From assembly GCF_900129135.1 (NCBI RefSeq), contig NZ_FQVI01000014.1, positions 1 through 64,000 of the forward strand: a stretch of 64,000 nucleotides of DNA. Reading direction: 5' to 3'. The number at the start of each line of letters is the position of its first letter. The first letter of the stretch is position 1. Shown here piece by piece: positions 8,649 through 17,888 of the stretch. The notes under the pieces are model-generated. The model ran no database searches and had not been told where the DNA came from. It saw only the letters and a program-made list of their open reading frames with translations. Both the position numbers and the translations under genes were made by a program. Origin of the DNA: Lactonifactor longoviformis DSM 17459. GTDB lineage: Bacteria > Bacillota > Clostridia > Lachnospirales > Lachnospiraceae.

Positions 8649-9719
8649 ATGAAAAAATGGGAAGATAATATACGTAAAGTAGTTCCCTATGTGCCGGGAG
8701 AACAGCCCAATGAACCAGAAATGATCAAACTGAATACCAATGAAAACCCCTACCCCCCTGCACCGGGCGTGCAGAGGGCGCTGGAGACTATGGATGCCGG
8801 CTGTCTCCGTCTCTATCCCGATCCTGGGGCCCATGATCTCACGGCAGAACTCGCCCGGTATTATGGGCTTTCGGAGGACCAGGTTTTTGTGGGAGTGGGT
8901 TCGGATGACGTGCTGGCCATGTGCTTTTTGACGTTTTTTAATTCCTCCAATCCCATTCTGTTTCCGGATATCACGTATTCTTTCTATGATGTGTGGGCAG
9001 ATTTGTTCCGGATTCCCTATCAGCGCCCCATGCTGGATGAGAGGTTTCATATCCGGAAGGAGGACTATTTCAGGGAGAATGGAGGAATCATATTTCCAAA
9101 TCCCAATGCACCTACCGGTGTGGAGATGCCCCTGGAAGAGGTGGAGGAGATTGTCCGGAGGAACAAGGATGTGGTTGTGATTGTGGATGAGGCTTATATA
9201 GACTTTGGGGCAGCTTCCGCACTTCCTCTGATTAAAAGATATGAGAATTTGATTGTAGTACAGACATTTTCCAAATCCAGATCCATGGCTGGCATGCGTA
9301 TCGGCTACGCCATGGGAAACCCCGTACTTATCAAGTATCTGAATGATGTGAAATATTCATTCAATTCCTATACCATGGATCAGACAGCGCTCCTTCTGGG
9401 GCAGGAGGCAGTAAAGGATGAGGGATATTTCAGAGAGACCCTGGGCAGGATTATAGAGACGAGAGAGTGGACGAAAGAGGAATTGAGAAGGCTGGGGTTT
9501 AGGTTTGAGGATTCTAAGGCCAACTTTATCTTTGCCTCACATGAAAGCTGTCCGGCCGAAGAGCTGTTTGGGGCATTGCGGGCTGCGCATATTTATGTCA
9601 GATATTTTATGGCGCCCAGGATTAACAATCATCTCAGGATATCCATTGGCACACAGCAGGAGATGGAAACACTTATCCGTTTCCTCCAAAAATACTTAAA
9701 AAAATACGAGGAGAAATAA
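8649..9719 (+). CDS. hisC: Histidinol-phosphate aminotransferase family protein
   Basis: A 356-residue fold-type I aminotransferase with HisC hallmarks: KLNTNENPYPP near the N-terminus, the YPDP motif, IVDEAYIDF, and the PLP lysine Lys209 in TFSKSRSMAGMRIGY. HisC makes histidinol phosphate from imidazole-acetol phosphate using glutamate. No other his genes are in the window, so the enzyme could instead act on aromatic amino acids or be a CobD-like decarboxylase. The ATG at 8649 is chosen because GGAGG (8639-8643) lies 5 bases ahead; an upstream in-frame TTG at 8637 overlaps that site. It follows a general aminotransferase gene in the same operon. Confidence 0.85.
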   Translation: MKKWEDNIRKVVPYVPGEQPNEPEMIKLNTNENPYPPAPGVQRALETMDAGCLRLYPDPGAHDLTAELARYYGLSEDQVFVGVGSDDVLAMCFLTFFNSSNPILFPDITYSFYDVWADLFRIPYQRPMLDERFHIRKEDYFRENGGIIFPNPNAPTGVEMPLEEVEEIVRRNKDVVVIVDEAYIDFGAASALPLIKRYENLIVVQTFSKSRSMAGMRIGYAMGNPVLIKYLNDVKYSFNSYTMDQTALLLGQEAVKDEGYFRETLGRIIETREWTKEELRRLGFRFEDSKANFIFASHESCPAEELFGALRAAHIYVRYFMAPRINNHLRISIGTQQEMETLIRFLQKYLKKYEEK

Positions 9720-9720
9720 C

Positions 9721-10221
9721 GTGGATTCAGCAGTACAGTGGTTTGCAAATAATATGCCGTCATTTTTATCCCCTGAGGCGGCGATCTTTCTGGTATCTAT
9801 GGTACCCATTTTGGAACTCAGAGGAGGCCTGTTACTGGCTTCCATTCTGAAAATTCCTATGGTGCAGGCGTCGGTGATATGCATCATAGGAAATATTCTG
9901 CCGATTCCTTTTATCCTGTTGTTTATCAGGCAGATATTTAAATGGCTGAAAAAGACAAAAATCTTCCGGCCCCTGATTGAGAAGCTGGAGAAGAGGGCTA
10001 TGGGGAAGAGTGACAAAATTAAAAAATTTGAATTCTGGGGATTGGTGCTCTTTGTGGGAGTACCGCTGCCCGGAACCGGAGGATGGACCGGAGCGCTGAT
10101 TGCCTCTCTGCTGGAAGTGGACCTGAAAAAATCAGTCCCCGCTATCTTGCTGGGAATTTGTATGGCGACAGTGATTATGCTGATTGTTTCTTACGGGATG
10201 TTGGGAACAATTATGCAATAG
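9721..10221 (+). CDS. Small multidrug export family protein (COG2426)
   Basis: A 166-residue membrane protein with four or so helices. The motif SMVPILELRGGLLLAS near residue 20 and the block FVGVPLPGTGGWTGALIASL are the twin conserved regions of the COG2426 small-export family. It starts at GTG 9721, with GAGGAG 7 bases ahead and only one base after the hisC stop, so it is in the same operon. The export role is a family label and has little experimental support. Confidence 0.82.
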   Translation: MDSAVQWFANNMPSFLSPEAAIFLVSMVPILELRGGLLLASILKIPMVQASVICIIGNILPIPFILLFIRQIFKWLKKTKIFRPLIEKLEKRAMGKSDKIKKFEFWGLVLFVGVPLPGTGGWTGALIASLLEVDLKKSVPAILLGICMATVIMLIVSYGMLGTIMQ

Positions 10222-10291
10222 TGATTTCATAAGGAATTTATAAAAAGCAGCAGACATATATTATGAATAACGTAATACCGTGGAGTATAGT

Positions 10292-11401
10292 ATGAAGGTG
10301 AGTATCAGCCGCGTTATCATTGGAATAGAATGCCTGCTGCTTTTTTGTACCTATTTATGGTACTGTCAGCCGAAAGGGATCACTGTGGCCAGCGATTCTG
10401 CCAAGCCCGAAGAAAAGTATATTAAATGGGTGGACTTTACCGTACCATATGAGGCCCTGCAGCAGGCTTATGAGTTGGATGTGAGTACCTATGAGCAGGA
10501 GATACACCTGAACTGGACGGAACTGCTGGCCTTTCTGGGGGCCAGATACGGGGGTGATTTCGGCAGCTATTCCTCAAAGGATATGAAAGACCTGGGCGAG
10601 AAGCTGACTTCCGGGGAGACAACAATGGCGGAGCTGACAAAAGACATGAAATATTATGCTTATTATCTGGAGGCATATACTGCGGTTTTGGGCGGCATGG
10701 TAGGTGAGTATGAGATACAGGTGCCAAAAGACGACGCTCAGGGGACTGAGACAGGAGCGCAGGAGACAGGAGAAAAGATTTGGGTAAAGCAATACGGCCT
10801 GAAAGCCTACTCTCCCATTGCCAGGGGATATGAATATCAGGACTATGATGATTTTGGGGTATCCAGAAGCTACGGATACCGAAGACAGCACCTCGGACAT
10901 GATATGATGGGGCAGGTGGGTACACCCATTGTGGCAGTGGAGTCCGGGTATGTGGAGGCCATCGGCTGGAATCAGTACGGCGGCTGGCGGCTGGGTATCC
11001 GCAGCTTTGATAAAAAGAGATATTATTATTACGCGCATCTGCGCCAGAATTTCCCGTTTAACAAATCCCTGAAGGAGGGCAGTGTTGTCCAGGCGGGGGA
11101 TGTGATCGGATATCTGGGGCATACCGGCTACAGTGCCAAGGAAAATGTGAATAATATCGACACTCCCCATTTGCACTGGGGACTTCAGCTTATCTTTGAT
11201 GAGAGTCAGAAAGAAGGAAGCCATGAGATTTGGGTGGACTGTTACCAATTGACAAGATTCTTATCTCAGAAGAGGAGCAGGACTGTTAAGAATCTGGAGA
11301 CGAAGGAGTACCACCGTGTATTTGAGATGAGAGATCCCGCGGCGGAGGAATATAAAAAGAGCATAGCGGATAAGGGAAACAGCGGCCAAAGCGAAAAGTA
11401 A
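10292..11401 (+). CDS. M23-family zinc metallopeptidase (LytM domain), membrane-anchored
   Basis: A 369-residue protein with an N-terminal membrane or signal segment (residues about 7-25). A helical middle (35-130) leads to a C-terminal M23 domain: His200 and Asp204 in HLGHD, and HLH at 293-295 in TPHLHWGLQ, so the zinc ligands are intact. Such enzymes cut peptidoglycan cross-links; related LytM proteins also act in sporulation. The ATG at 10292 is preferred, with GGAG 7 bases ahead, over the in-frame GTG at 10280. The gene ends inside a terminator hairpin shared with the convergent deacetylase gene, another wall-modifying enzyme. Confidence 0.87.
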   Translation: MKVSISRVIIGIECLLLFCTYLWYCQPKGITVASDSAKPEEKYIKWVDFTVPYEALQQAYELDVSTYEQEIHLNWTELLAFLGARYGGDFGSYSSKDMKDLGEKLTSGETTMAELTKDMKYYAYYLEAYTAVLGGMVGEYEIQVPKDDAQGTETGAQETGEKIWVKQYGLKAYSPIARGYEYQDYDDFGVSRSYGYRRQHLGHDMMGQVGTPIVAVESGYVEAIGWNQYGGWRLGIRSFDKKRYYYYAHLRQNFPFNKSLKEGSVVQAGDVIGYLGHTGYSAKENVNNIDTPHLHWGLQLIFDESQKEGSHEIWVDCYQLTRFLSQKRSRTVKNLETKEYHRVFEMRDPAAEEYKKSIADKGNSGQSEK

Positions 11402-11414
11402 CGCTTTGGCCGCT
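11381..11414. terminator. Bidirectional hairpin between convergent wall-enzyme genes
   Basis: AGCGGCCAAAGCG (11381-11393) pairs perfectly with CGCTTTGGCCGCT (11402-11414); the loop contains the stop codon of the M23 gene. It serves both the plus-strand peptidase and the minus-strand deacetylase. U-runs are short. Confidence 0.7.
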
Positions 11415-11434
11415 GCGTTTGTGCCGGGGAGAGC

Positions 11435-12229
11435 TTATGTATCTGCAATCTGTTTTCCTGCCCGGTCCATATGATAATGATCTTTGTAGATTAGCTCTGA
11501 GATTGGTACAAATTCATAGCCTTTTCCCTGCAGGGTGGTAATGACCGTCTCCAGCGCATCTTTGGTATACTTGGCGCCGTTATGGCAGAGGATGACTGAG
11601 CCATTTTCCAGTGACTTATTTTCACAGATGGTCTGGATAATAGAATCAGCCCCATAGTCCTTCCAGTCCAGACTATCTACAGACCACTGGATGGGATAAT
11701 AGTGGTTGGCAGCTGCAGTTTTGATTACACTGTCATTATAGTCACCATAGGGAGGCCGAAATAGAATCATATCCACGCCTGTGAGTTCTTTTACCTTGTT
11801 GTGCACCTTCATCAGCTCCTGTGTCTGCTCTTCAGTACTGAGCTCGCTCATATGCTTGTGGTTTTCGCTGTGGTTTCCCAGGTCATGGCCGGCTTCATAT
11901 ATCTTTTTTACGTCCTCCGGATAACTCTCAACCCATCCTCCGGTCATGAAAAAGGTAGCTTTGACGTTATGCTTAGCCAGGATATCAAGAATCGTCTGGG
12001 TATCTTCATTGCCCCAGGCAGCATCGAAGGAGATGGAAATCTGTGGTTTATCAGTATCTACACAGTAGATTGGCAGTTCACGGCCTCCTACGCTTGTGCT
12101 CACGGAGGCAATTTTGGGAAGGTAGGCAGCGGCGCAGATCAGAAGGGCAATAGCAGCCAGTCCGACGAAAATTGAGACTGCGTTTCTTTTGAAGGGTTGC
12201 GTGGAAGAATCAGGATTTTCTTGATTCAT
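11435..12229 (-). CDS. Polysaccharide deacetylase, PdaB-like
   Basis: A 264-residue type II membrane protein: cytoplasmic N-terminus, helix at about 17-37, then an extracellular NodB-type deacetylase domain. Metal and catalytic residues are present: Asp69 and Asp76 in SFDAAWGNED, His120 and His124 in HSENHKH, and RPPYGDYN (Arg158). The family removes acetyl groups from GlcNAc or MurNAc in peptidoglycan; PdaB in Bacillus is a sporulation protein. A sigma-E-like element upstream fits that role. GAGGT lies 8 bases before the ATG. Confidence 0.88.
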   Translation of the reverse strand: MNQENPDSSTQPFKRNAVSIFVGLAAIALLICAAAYLPKIASVSTSVGGRELPIYCVDTDKPQISISFDAAWGNEDTQTILDILAKHNVKATFFMTGGWVESYPEDVKKIYEAGHDLGNHSENHKHMSELSTEEQTQELMKVHNKVKELTGVDMILFRPPYGDYNDSVIKTAAANHYYPIQWSVDSLDWKDYGADSIIQTICENKSLENGSVILCHNGAKYTKDALETVITTLQGKGYEFVPISELIYKDHYHMDRAGKQIADT

Positions 12230-12261
12230 AATGGATACCTCTGAAAAGGGATCTTGTTACT

Positions 12262-12289
12262 ATCTTATGGGATACAGCTTATACATTAT
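12262..12289 (-). promoter_or_regulatory. Possible sigma-E type promoter of the deacetylase gene
   Basis: Read on the minus strand: ATA (12289-12287), 17 bases, CATAAGAT (12269-12262), close to the sigma-E pattern. Only partly matching, so tentative. Confidence 0.3.
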
Positions 12290-12339
12290 GCACTGCAAAA
12301 AAATAGACCAAAGCAGTAGAAAATGTAATATTATGGAGG

Positions 12340-12345
12340 TATAAT
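12340..12345 (+). promoter_or_regulatory. Likely -10 box for the hybrid kinase gene
   Basis: TATAAT at 12340-12345, about 44 bases before the start codon. No strong -35 match was seen at the proper distance (TAGAAA at 12317-12322 is the best). Confidence 0.4.
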
Positions 12346-12388
12346 AAAAGAATATACATTCATATACCGTTTGCGGGAGGAAAAACAA

Positions 12389-15300
12389 ATGAACAATCAG
12401 ACAGACGTCAGGGAAACAATCTACAGATTTTGCCGTGCCTGGTTTGAAGAACGTAGTCTTACGGAAACCCTCACATTTCTCACAGAGGATGTGGACTTTG
12501 TGGGAACTGGAAAAAACGAGTCTGCCTGGGGAAAAGCTGAGATGGAAGCATATCTCAGTCAGGATATCCGAGAGATATCAGAACCATTTAAGGTTGGAAT
12601 TTCATTCATATACGAACATTATATTACCGAGCAGGTGTGCAGCTTATCTGCTGAGGTAACATTAAAAAATACCTTATATACCTGGAATCTGAAAGCATTC
12701 TTCACTTTGCTTTCCAAAGAGAGCCGCTGGGTGATCAAAAGCTTTCATGTGGCAGAACCGGGGACCAGTCAGAGGGAGGCTGAGCACTATCCGCAGACAC
12801 TTGTGATTGAACATTCTATCCGCCAGCGGCAGGAGCTTTTAAATGACTCCCTGCCCGGGGGCATGATGGGCGGGTATATTGAGGAGGGGTTTCCCTTTTA
12901 TTTTGTGAACCGCAGGATGCTGGATCACCTGGGGTATGCGGACGAGGCAGAATTTGTATCAGATATAGACGGAATGATTGGAAACTGCATGCACCCCCAG
13001 GATCGGCAGATGGTTGACGACGCAGTAGAGGCCCAGCTGAGAAAGGGGGATGAATATGTTGTAGAATACCGGATGAAGAAGAGAGACGGCTCCTACATCT
13101 GGGTTCATGATCTGGGGCGGCAGGTGACTGCGGAGGACGGCAGACCTGCTATTATCTCAGTGTGTATGGACATAACCGCCCGGAGACAGGCTCAGGAGGA
13201 GGTACTCCATCTTTATAACAATATTCCGGGGGCCGTATTCCGCTGCAGATTTGACAAGGACTTTTCCGTGATTGCGGCCAATGACGGACTGTTTGAATTT
13301 CTGGGGTATACCAGGGAGGAGTTTGCGGCTCTGGGGAATAAGATGTCAGCTGTGATTTATCCCGAGGATCTTCTCATTATGAAGGACATACTGGACAGCC
13401 AGCTGCGGTATGGCAATACCATACAGAATCAAAACCGGCTGATATGCAGGGATGGGTCCGTAAAATGGATCTCCATAAAGGCTCAGCTTATAAGAGGCGA
13501 GGATCAGGAACAGTATTTCTACTGTGTCTTTGTGGATATCACAGATGAAAAGAAGCTCCAGGAACAGGCCAGGGAATTATATGAGAAGGAACTGGCATAT
13601 TTTGCAGAGCTGTGTTCCAGGGACGGGAATATTCAGGGAAGCTTAAATGTTACCAGAGGGATTGTGGAAACCTATCTTTCAAATTCCGAGATGGCTGTGG
13701 CTTATGTGGGAGAACCCTATGAGAAGGTAGTAGAGACTCTGGCAATGTCTGCGCTGGATCCTGCGTATGGGGAAAAGATTAGAGTTACCCTGGACAGGGA
13801 GAAGGTACTGAAGGACTTTAGTTCCGGAAAAATAGATTACCATCTGGATTTCCTGCGCAAGAGCAACCGGGGGGAATGCTTCTGGGAGAATACCTATATG
13901 CGATCCTTCCGGAATCCCGAGACAGGGGATATTATCCTTTTCTTCTACACATCAGATGTCACAGAGCAGCGGCTGCAGGAGCAGCTGCTTCGGAGAATTA
14001 CAGAGCTGGACTATGATATTATCCTTGAGGCCGATACTGTAAGGGATACATACCGGATGATCAGCAGTGCAAAAGAGGGGCCTATGCTGGCGCCTGCCGG
14101 GAGGCTCCGGGAAGAACTTTGTTCCGTTGCAGAACGGCTTATGGACGAGGCGGCTGGAAGAGAGCTTCTTGGCAAACTGGATTACAGCTATATGAAAAAG
14201 GAGCTGTCAAGACAGGATTCTTATTCATTCCTCATAGAGATAAGGGAGAAAAATGATGAGATCCGTGTGATGCGCCTCCAGGTATTTTATATTATTAAAG
14301 AGCTTGGGCGCGTATGCATTGCCTGTACGGATGTCACGGATATCGTATCCCAGGAGCAGAGACAGAAGGAAGAACTTGCAGCAGCCCTGGTGGCTGCGGA
14401 GCAGGCAAATGCCGCCAAATCAGATTTCCTTTCCCGTATGAGCCATGAAATCCGTACACCTATGAACGCGATTATCGGTATGAGTACCATAGCGGCAAAA
14501 TCCATAGGGGACGATGAGCAGGTGGAAGACTGCATTTCAAAAATAGGTATCTCCTCGCGATTCTTGCTGTCTCTGATCAATGACATTCTGGATATGAGCA
14601 GGATAGAGAGCGGGAAGATGCTTTTAAAAAATGAAAAGATACCTATGGAGGAATTCATTCACGGGATTACGTCCATCTGCTGTGCTCAGGCAGATGCCAA
14701 AGGTGTGGAATATGAGTGCATTGTAGATCCGGTATTGGATGACTATTATATGGGGGATGCCATGAAGCTTCAGCAGGTATTGATTAATATATTAAGCAAT
14801 GCCATCCGGTTTACCGGTGAAGGGGGTAAGGTGACGTTTTCAGCAGCCCAGCGCAGAAAGACAAAAAATGATGCGGTCCTCCGGTTTATTGTAAATGACA
14901 CCGGCATAGGAATGAGCAGTGAGTTTCTGCCTCATATATTTGAACCCTTCTCACAGGAGTCGACGGGCACAACCTCGCTGTACGGCGGAACAGGACTTGG
15001 ACTTGCTATCTCTAAAAACATCGTGGATTTGATGGATGGAAAAATTACTGTGCGCTCCATCAAGGGGCTTGGCTCTGAATTTACAGTGGACGTAAAGCTG
15101 GGGATTACGGAGGAAGAGAAGCTGCGGCATAACCAAAAGAAGCAGAGCTATAACTTTTCCCATTTAAAGACCCTGGTGGTGGATGACGATGTAGCTGTCT
15201 GCGAGAGCGCGGTCGTGACGCTCCGGGAAATCGGTGTCCGGGCGGAGTGGGTGGACAGCGGCCGGAAGGCGGTGGACCGTGTCAGAAATTTCTGGGAAGA

Positions 15301-15976
15301 GGGACGTTACTATGACATGATTCTCATTGACTGGAAAATGCCTGAGATGGACGGAATAGAAACCGCCAGACAGATCCGAAGAATTGTAGGGCCTGAGGTT
15401 ACAATTATTATTATGACAGCCTATGACTGGATATCCATTGAACATGAGGCAAAGCTTGCGGGAGTGAATCTTCTTATGAGCAAACCTATGTTCAAATCCT
15501 CCCTGGTTTCAGCTTTTAGTACGGCTCTGGGGGAGAAAGAAGAGCAGGACCAGCAGGTGGAGGCTGATGACTTCGATTTTACAGGCAGGCGGGTACTGCT
15601 GGCAGAGGACAACCAGATAAATACAGAAGTAGCAGTCATGCTTCTGGAGACCAAGGGATTTCAGGTGGATACGGCGGAAAACGGCCTCCGGGCCCTGGAG
15701 ATGTTCAGCAAATCTGAAACAGGATACTATGATGCCATTTTGATGGACATTCGTATGCCGCTTATGGACGGACTCACCTCCTCTGCCAATATCCGGCATC
15801 TCAGCAATGCGGACGCTGAAACGATACCTATTATTGCCATGACTGCCAACGCTTTCGATGAGGATATAGAAAAGAGCAAGGCGGCCGGAATGAATGCACA
15901 TTTGGCTAAGCCCATCGAACCGAACCGCTTGTATCAAACACTATATGATTTTATTTACGGGAAAGAGAATTCATGA
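12389..15976 (+). CDS. Hybrid sensor histidine kinase with SnoaL-like, PAS and two receiver domains
   Basis: A 1195-residue cytoplasmic signalling protein with no membrane segment. In order: a SnoaL-like/NTF2-fold domain (about 1-130), PAS domains (about 145-275, 275-400, and a weaker one to about 540), a linker, HisKA with the phosphorylated His686 in SHEIRTPMN, an HATPase domain (NDTGIGMSS and GGTGLGLAIS), a first receiver with Asp981 in LIDWKMPEMDG, and a second with Asp1120 in LMDIRMPLMDG. Phosphate probably passes from His to one of the receivers and then to a separate Hpt protein, which I do not see here. The ATG at 12389 has GGGAGG 8 bases ahead. The next gene is an EAL protein 18 bases later, suggesting control of c-di-GMP. 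Confidence 0.9.
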   Translation: MNNQTDVRETIYRFCRAWFEERSLTETLTFLTEDVDFVGTGKNESAWGKAEMEAYLSQDIREISEPFKVGISFIYEHYITEQVCSLSAEVTLKNTLYTWNLKAFFTLLSKESRWVIKSFHVAEPGTSQREAEHYPQTLVIEHSIRQRQELLNDSLPGGMMGGYIEEGFPFYFVNRRMLDHLGYADEAEFVSDIDGMIGNCMHPQDRQMVDDAVEAQLRKGDEYVVEYRMKKRDGSYIWVHDLGRQVTAEDGRPAIISVCMDITARRQAQEEVLHLYNNIPGAVFRCRFDKDFSVIAANDGLFEFLGYTREEFAALGNKMSAVIYPEDLLIMKDILDSQLRYGNTIQNQNRLICRDGSVKWISIKAQLIRGEDQEQYFYCVFVDITDEKKLQEQARELYEKELAYFAELCSRDGNIQGSLNVTRGIVETYLSNSEMAVAYVGEPYEKVVETLAMSALDPAYGEKIRVTLDREKVLKDFSSGKIDYHLDFLRKSNRGECFWENTYMRSFRNPETGDIILFFYTSDVTEQRLQEQLLRRITELDYDIILEADTVRDTYRMISSAKEGPMLAPAGRLREELCSVAERLMDEAAGRELLGKLDYSYMKKELSRQDSYSFLIEIREKNDEIRVMRLQVFYIIKELGRVCIACTDVTDIVSQEQRQKEELAAALVAAEQANAAKSDFLSRMSHEIRTPMNAIIGMSTIAAKSIGDDEQVEDCISKIGISSRFLLSLINDILDMSRIESGKMLLKNEKIPMEEFIHGITSICCAQADAKGVEYECIVDPVLDDYYMGDAMKLQQVLINILSNAIRFTGEGGKVTFSAAQRRKTKNDAVLRFIVNDTGIGMSSEFLPHIFEPFSQESTGTTSLYGGTGLGLAISKNIVDLMDGKITVRSIKGLGSEFTVDVKLGITEEEKLRHNQKKQSYNFSHLKTLVVDDDVAVCESAVVTLREIGVRAEWVDSGRKAVDRVRNFWEEGRYYDMILIDWKMPEMDGIETARQIRRIVGPEVTIIIMTAYDWISIEHEAKLAGVNLLMSKPMFKSSLVSAFSTALGEKEEQDQQVEADDFDFTGRRVLLAEDNQINTEVAVMLLETKGFQVDTAENGLRALEMFSKSETGYYDAILMDIRMPLMDGLTSSANIRHLSNADAETIPIIAMTANAFDEDIEKSKAAGMNAHLAKPIEPNRLYQTLYDFIYGKENS

Positions 15977-15994
15977 CCGGAGAGAAGGGAACTG

Positions 15995-17851
15995 TTGGCT
16001 AATATGAAAGGTATATACAAAAGGGGGCTGGCTGTCCTGTTTCTGGCCTGTCTTCTTCTGGGAACGATGATGGTCCAGGCTGTCATTCAGGCGCAGTCTT
16101 ACGGACGGCTGATTAATTATGTGGGAATTGTACGGGGGGCTACACAGCGCCTGGTCAAGCTTGAACTGCAGAGACAGGAAAGCAGTGAGATTATACAGTA
16201 TATCGATAGTATTATAGAAGAATTGACAGGGGCAAAAGGTCCCTATGACCTTCCGGCGCCCCAGGACGAACAGTATCAGGAGGATCTCCTGGAGATGGAG
16301 CGTATGTGGGGCCAGGTGCAGGAGCATATTTACGCATACCGCATGGGAGAAGAAGAAGAGGCAGAGATGCTGGCACTGAGTGAGGCATTTTTTGAGCAGG
16401 CAAATGATACCGTCTTTTCTGCAGAAGAATATTCAGTCAGAAAGAACCGGACGCTGTTAGGCGTATGTGTCGCTCTGCTGGGAGTAGTAGCTGTTATCTG
16501 GCTTCTCATATTCTGGTCGGCTTCCAGGAAAATACTTTTTTTGGAGAACACGAATAAAGAACTGAATGAACTGGCACGCAAGGATCCAATGACAGGCGCT
16601 TACCAGATAGAAGCGTTTAAAGAGGAAGCGCAGAAACTTCTGGACACCGGTGCTGATAAAAAGTACGCTGTGCTGTATACGGATTTTACGGATTTCAAAT
16701 ACATGAATGATGTATTTGGTTATACGTACGGAGACAGTATTCTCAGACAGTACGGTGAAATTTTGGGGGAGAGCCTCCGGGAGGGAGAGATTTACGGGAG
16801 AGTCTCTGCAGACCATTTTGTGATATTAATGTATTATAAGGAAAAGGGCGAAGCAGCGTCCCGCCAGCGGAAAGCGGATCAGAGGATTATCAAGTTTATG
16901 CATAATTCGTATGATAAGCAGAGTGTGCCCACCTGCTGCGGCATCTGCTGTGCTGAGGATGTAGTGGAAACCCTGCTGATTGACAATCTGATTGACAACG
17001 CAAATTTTGCGAGAAAGACTGTAAAAAATGGGACAAATCCCAATTATGTGTATTACAATGAGAGCATACGGATCCGGCTTCGGGAAGAAAAAAATGTAGA
17101 GAGCCGCATGCTGTCAGCCCTGGAGAATCATGAGTTTACCGTGTATTACCAGCCCAAGGTTGAACTTAAAACAGGGAGGATAGCCTGTGCGGAGGCTCTG
17201 GTCAGATGGAAGACCAGCGACGGGGCTGTGATATCTCCTGATTATTTTATCCCTGTATTTGAGAGAAAGTTTTTAATTGGGCAGTTGGATCAGTATGTCT
17301 TTGAGGAAGTGTGCCGATGGCTGAAATCTCTCCTGGATCAGGGGCGGGAGGTACTTCCTGTATCAGTAAATGTTTCCAGGCTGCAGTTTTACGATTTGGA
17401 TTTTGTGAGCAGGTATGTGGAGATCAGAGACAAGTATCAGATTCCTCCCCGGCTGCTGGAGATTGAGTTCACAGAGTCTATGGTATTTGACAAGGAGGAA
17501 CTGCTGATTCAGATTGTAAAACAGCTGAAAAAGGAGGGCTTCTCCTGTTCTATTGATGATTTTGGAAAGGGATATTCTTCTCTAAGCCTGCTTAAGAGTA
17601 TTCCCATCGATGTATTGAAGATCGACCGATTGTTTTTTGTCGAGAGCGAAGATAAGGGGAAAGATGCCGCTGTTATCGAGGGGATTATAGACCTGGTGAA
17701 GCGGTTCCATATCCAAACAGTAGCTGAGGGGATTGAGACCTGGGAACAGGTGGAGTATCTGAAGCATATCGGATGTGACTTTGTACAGGGCTATGTATAT
17801 TACCGTCCCATGCCGGAAGAAGAATTTGAACAACTTCTGGAACAGCAGTAA
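15995..17851 (+). CDS. Membrane protein with degenerate GGDEF and intact EAL domain
   Basis: A 618-residue c-di-GMP protein. An N-terminal helix (about 8-30), an extracytoplasmic helical sensor and a second helix (about 155-172) precede a GGDEF-fold domain (about 190-330). The active motif there is replaced by SADHF in GRVSADHFVIL, so it should not make c-di-GMP but could bind nucleotide. The EAL domain keeps its key residues: Glu400 in AEALVRW, EFTES, DDFGKGYSSL, LKIDRLF, AEGIE and QGY. It is therefore predicted to be a phosphodiesterase. The start may be TTG 15995 (AGAAGGGA 4 bases ahead) or ATG 16004. It directly follows the hybrid kinase. Confidence 0.88.
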   Translation: MANMKGIYKRGLAVLFLACLLLGTMMVQAVIQAQSYGRLINYVGIVRGATQRLVKLELQRQESSEIIQYIDSIIEELTGAKGPYDLPAPQDEQYQEDLLEMERMWGQVQEHIYAYRMGEEEEAEMLALSEAFFEQANDTVFSAEEYSVRKNRTLLGVCVALLGVVAVIWLLIFWSASRKILFLENTNKELNELARKDPMTGAYQIEAFKEEAQKLLDTGADKKYAVLYTDFTDFKYMNDVFGYTYGDSILRQYGEILGESLREGEIYGRVSADHFVILMYYKEKGEAASRQRKADQRIIKFMHNSYDKQSVPTCCGICCAEDVVETLLIDNLIDNANFARKTVKNGTNPNYVYYNESIRIRLREEKNVESRMLSALENHEFTVYYQPKVELKTGRIACAEALVRWKTSDGAVISPDYFIPVFERKFLIGQLDQYVFEEVCRWLKSLLDQGREVLPVSVNVSRLQFYDLDFVSRYVEIRDKYQIPPRLLEIEFTESMVFDKEELLIQIVKQLKKEGFSCSIDDFGKGYSSLSLLKSIPIDVLKIDRLFFVESEDKGKDAAVIEGIIDLVKRFHIQTVAEGIETWEQVEYLKHIGCDFVQGYVYYRPMPEEEFEQLLEQQ

Positions 17852-17888
17852 TTGCATAGGCAACGGCCTGATTAGGAGGAGGATGAAA

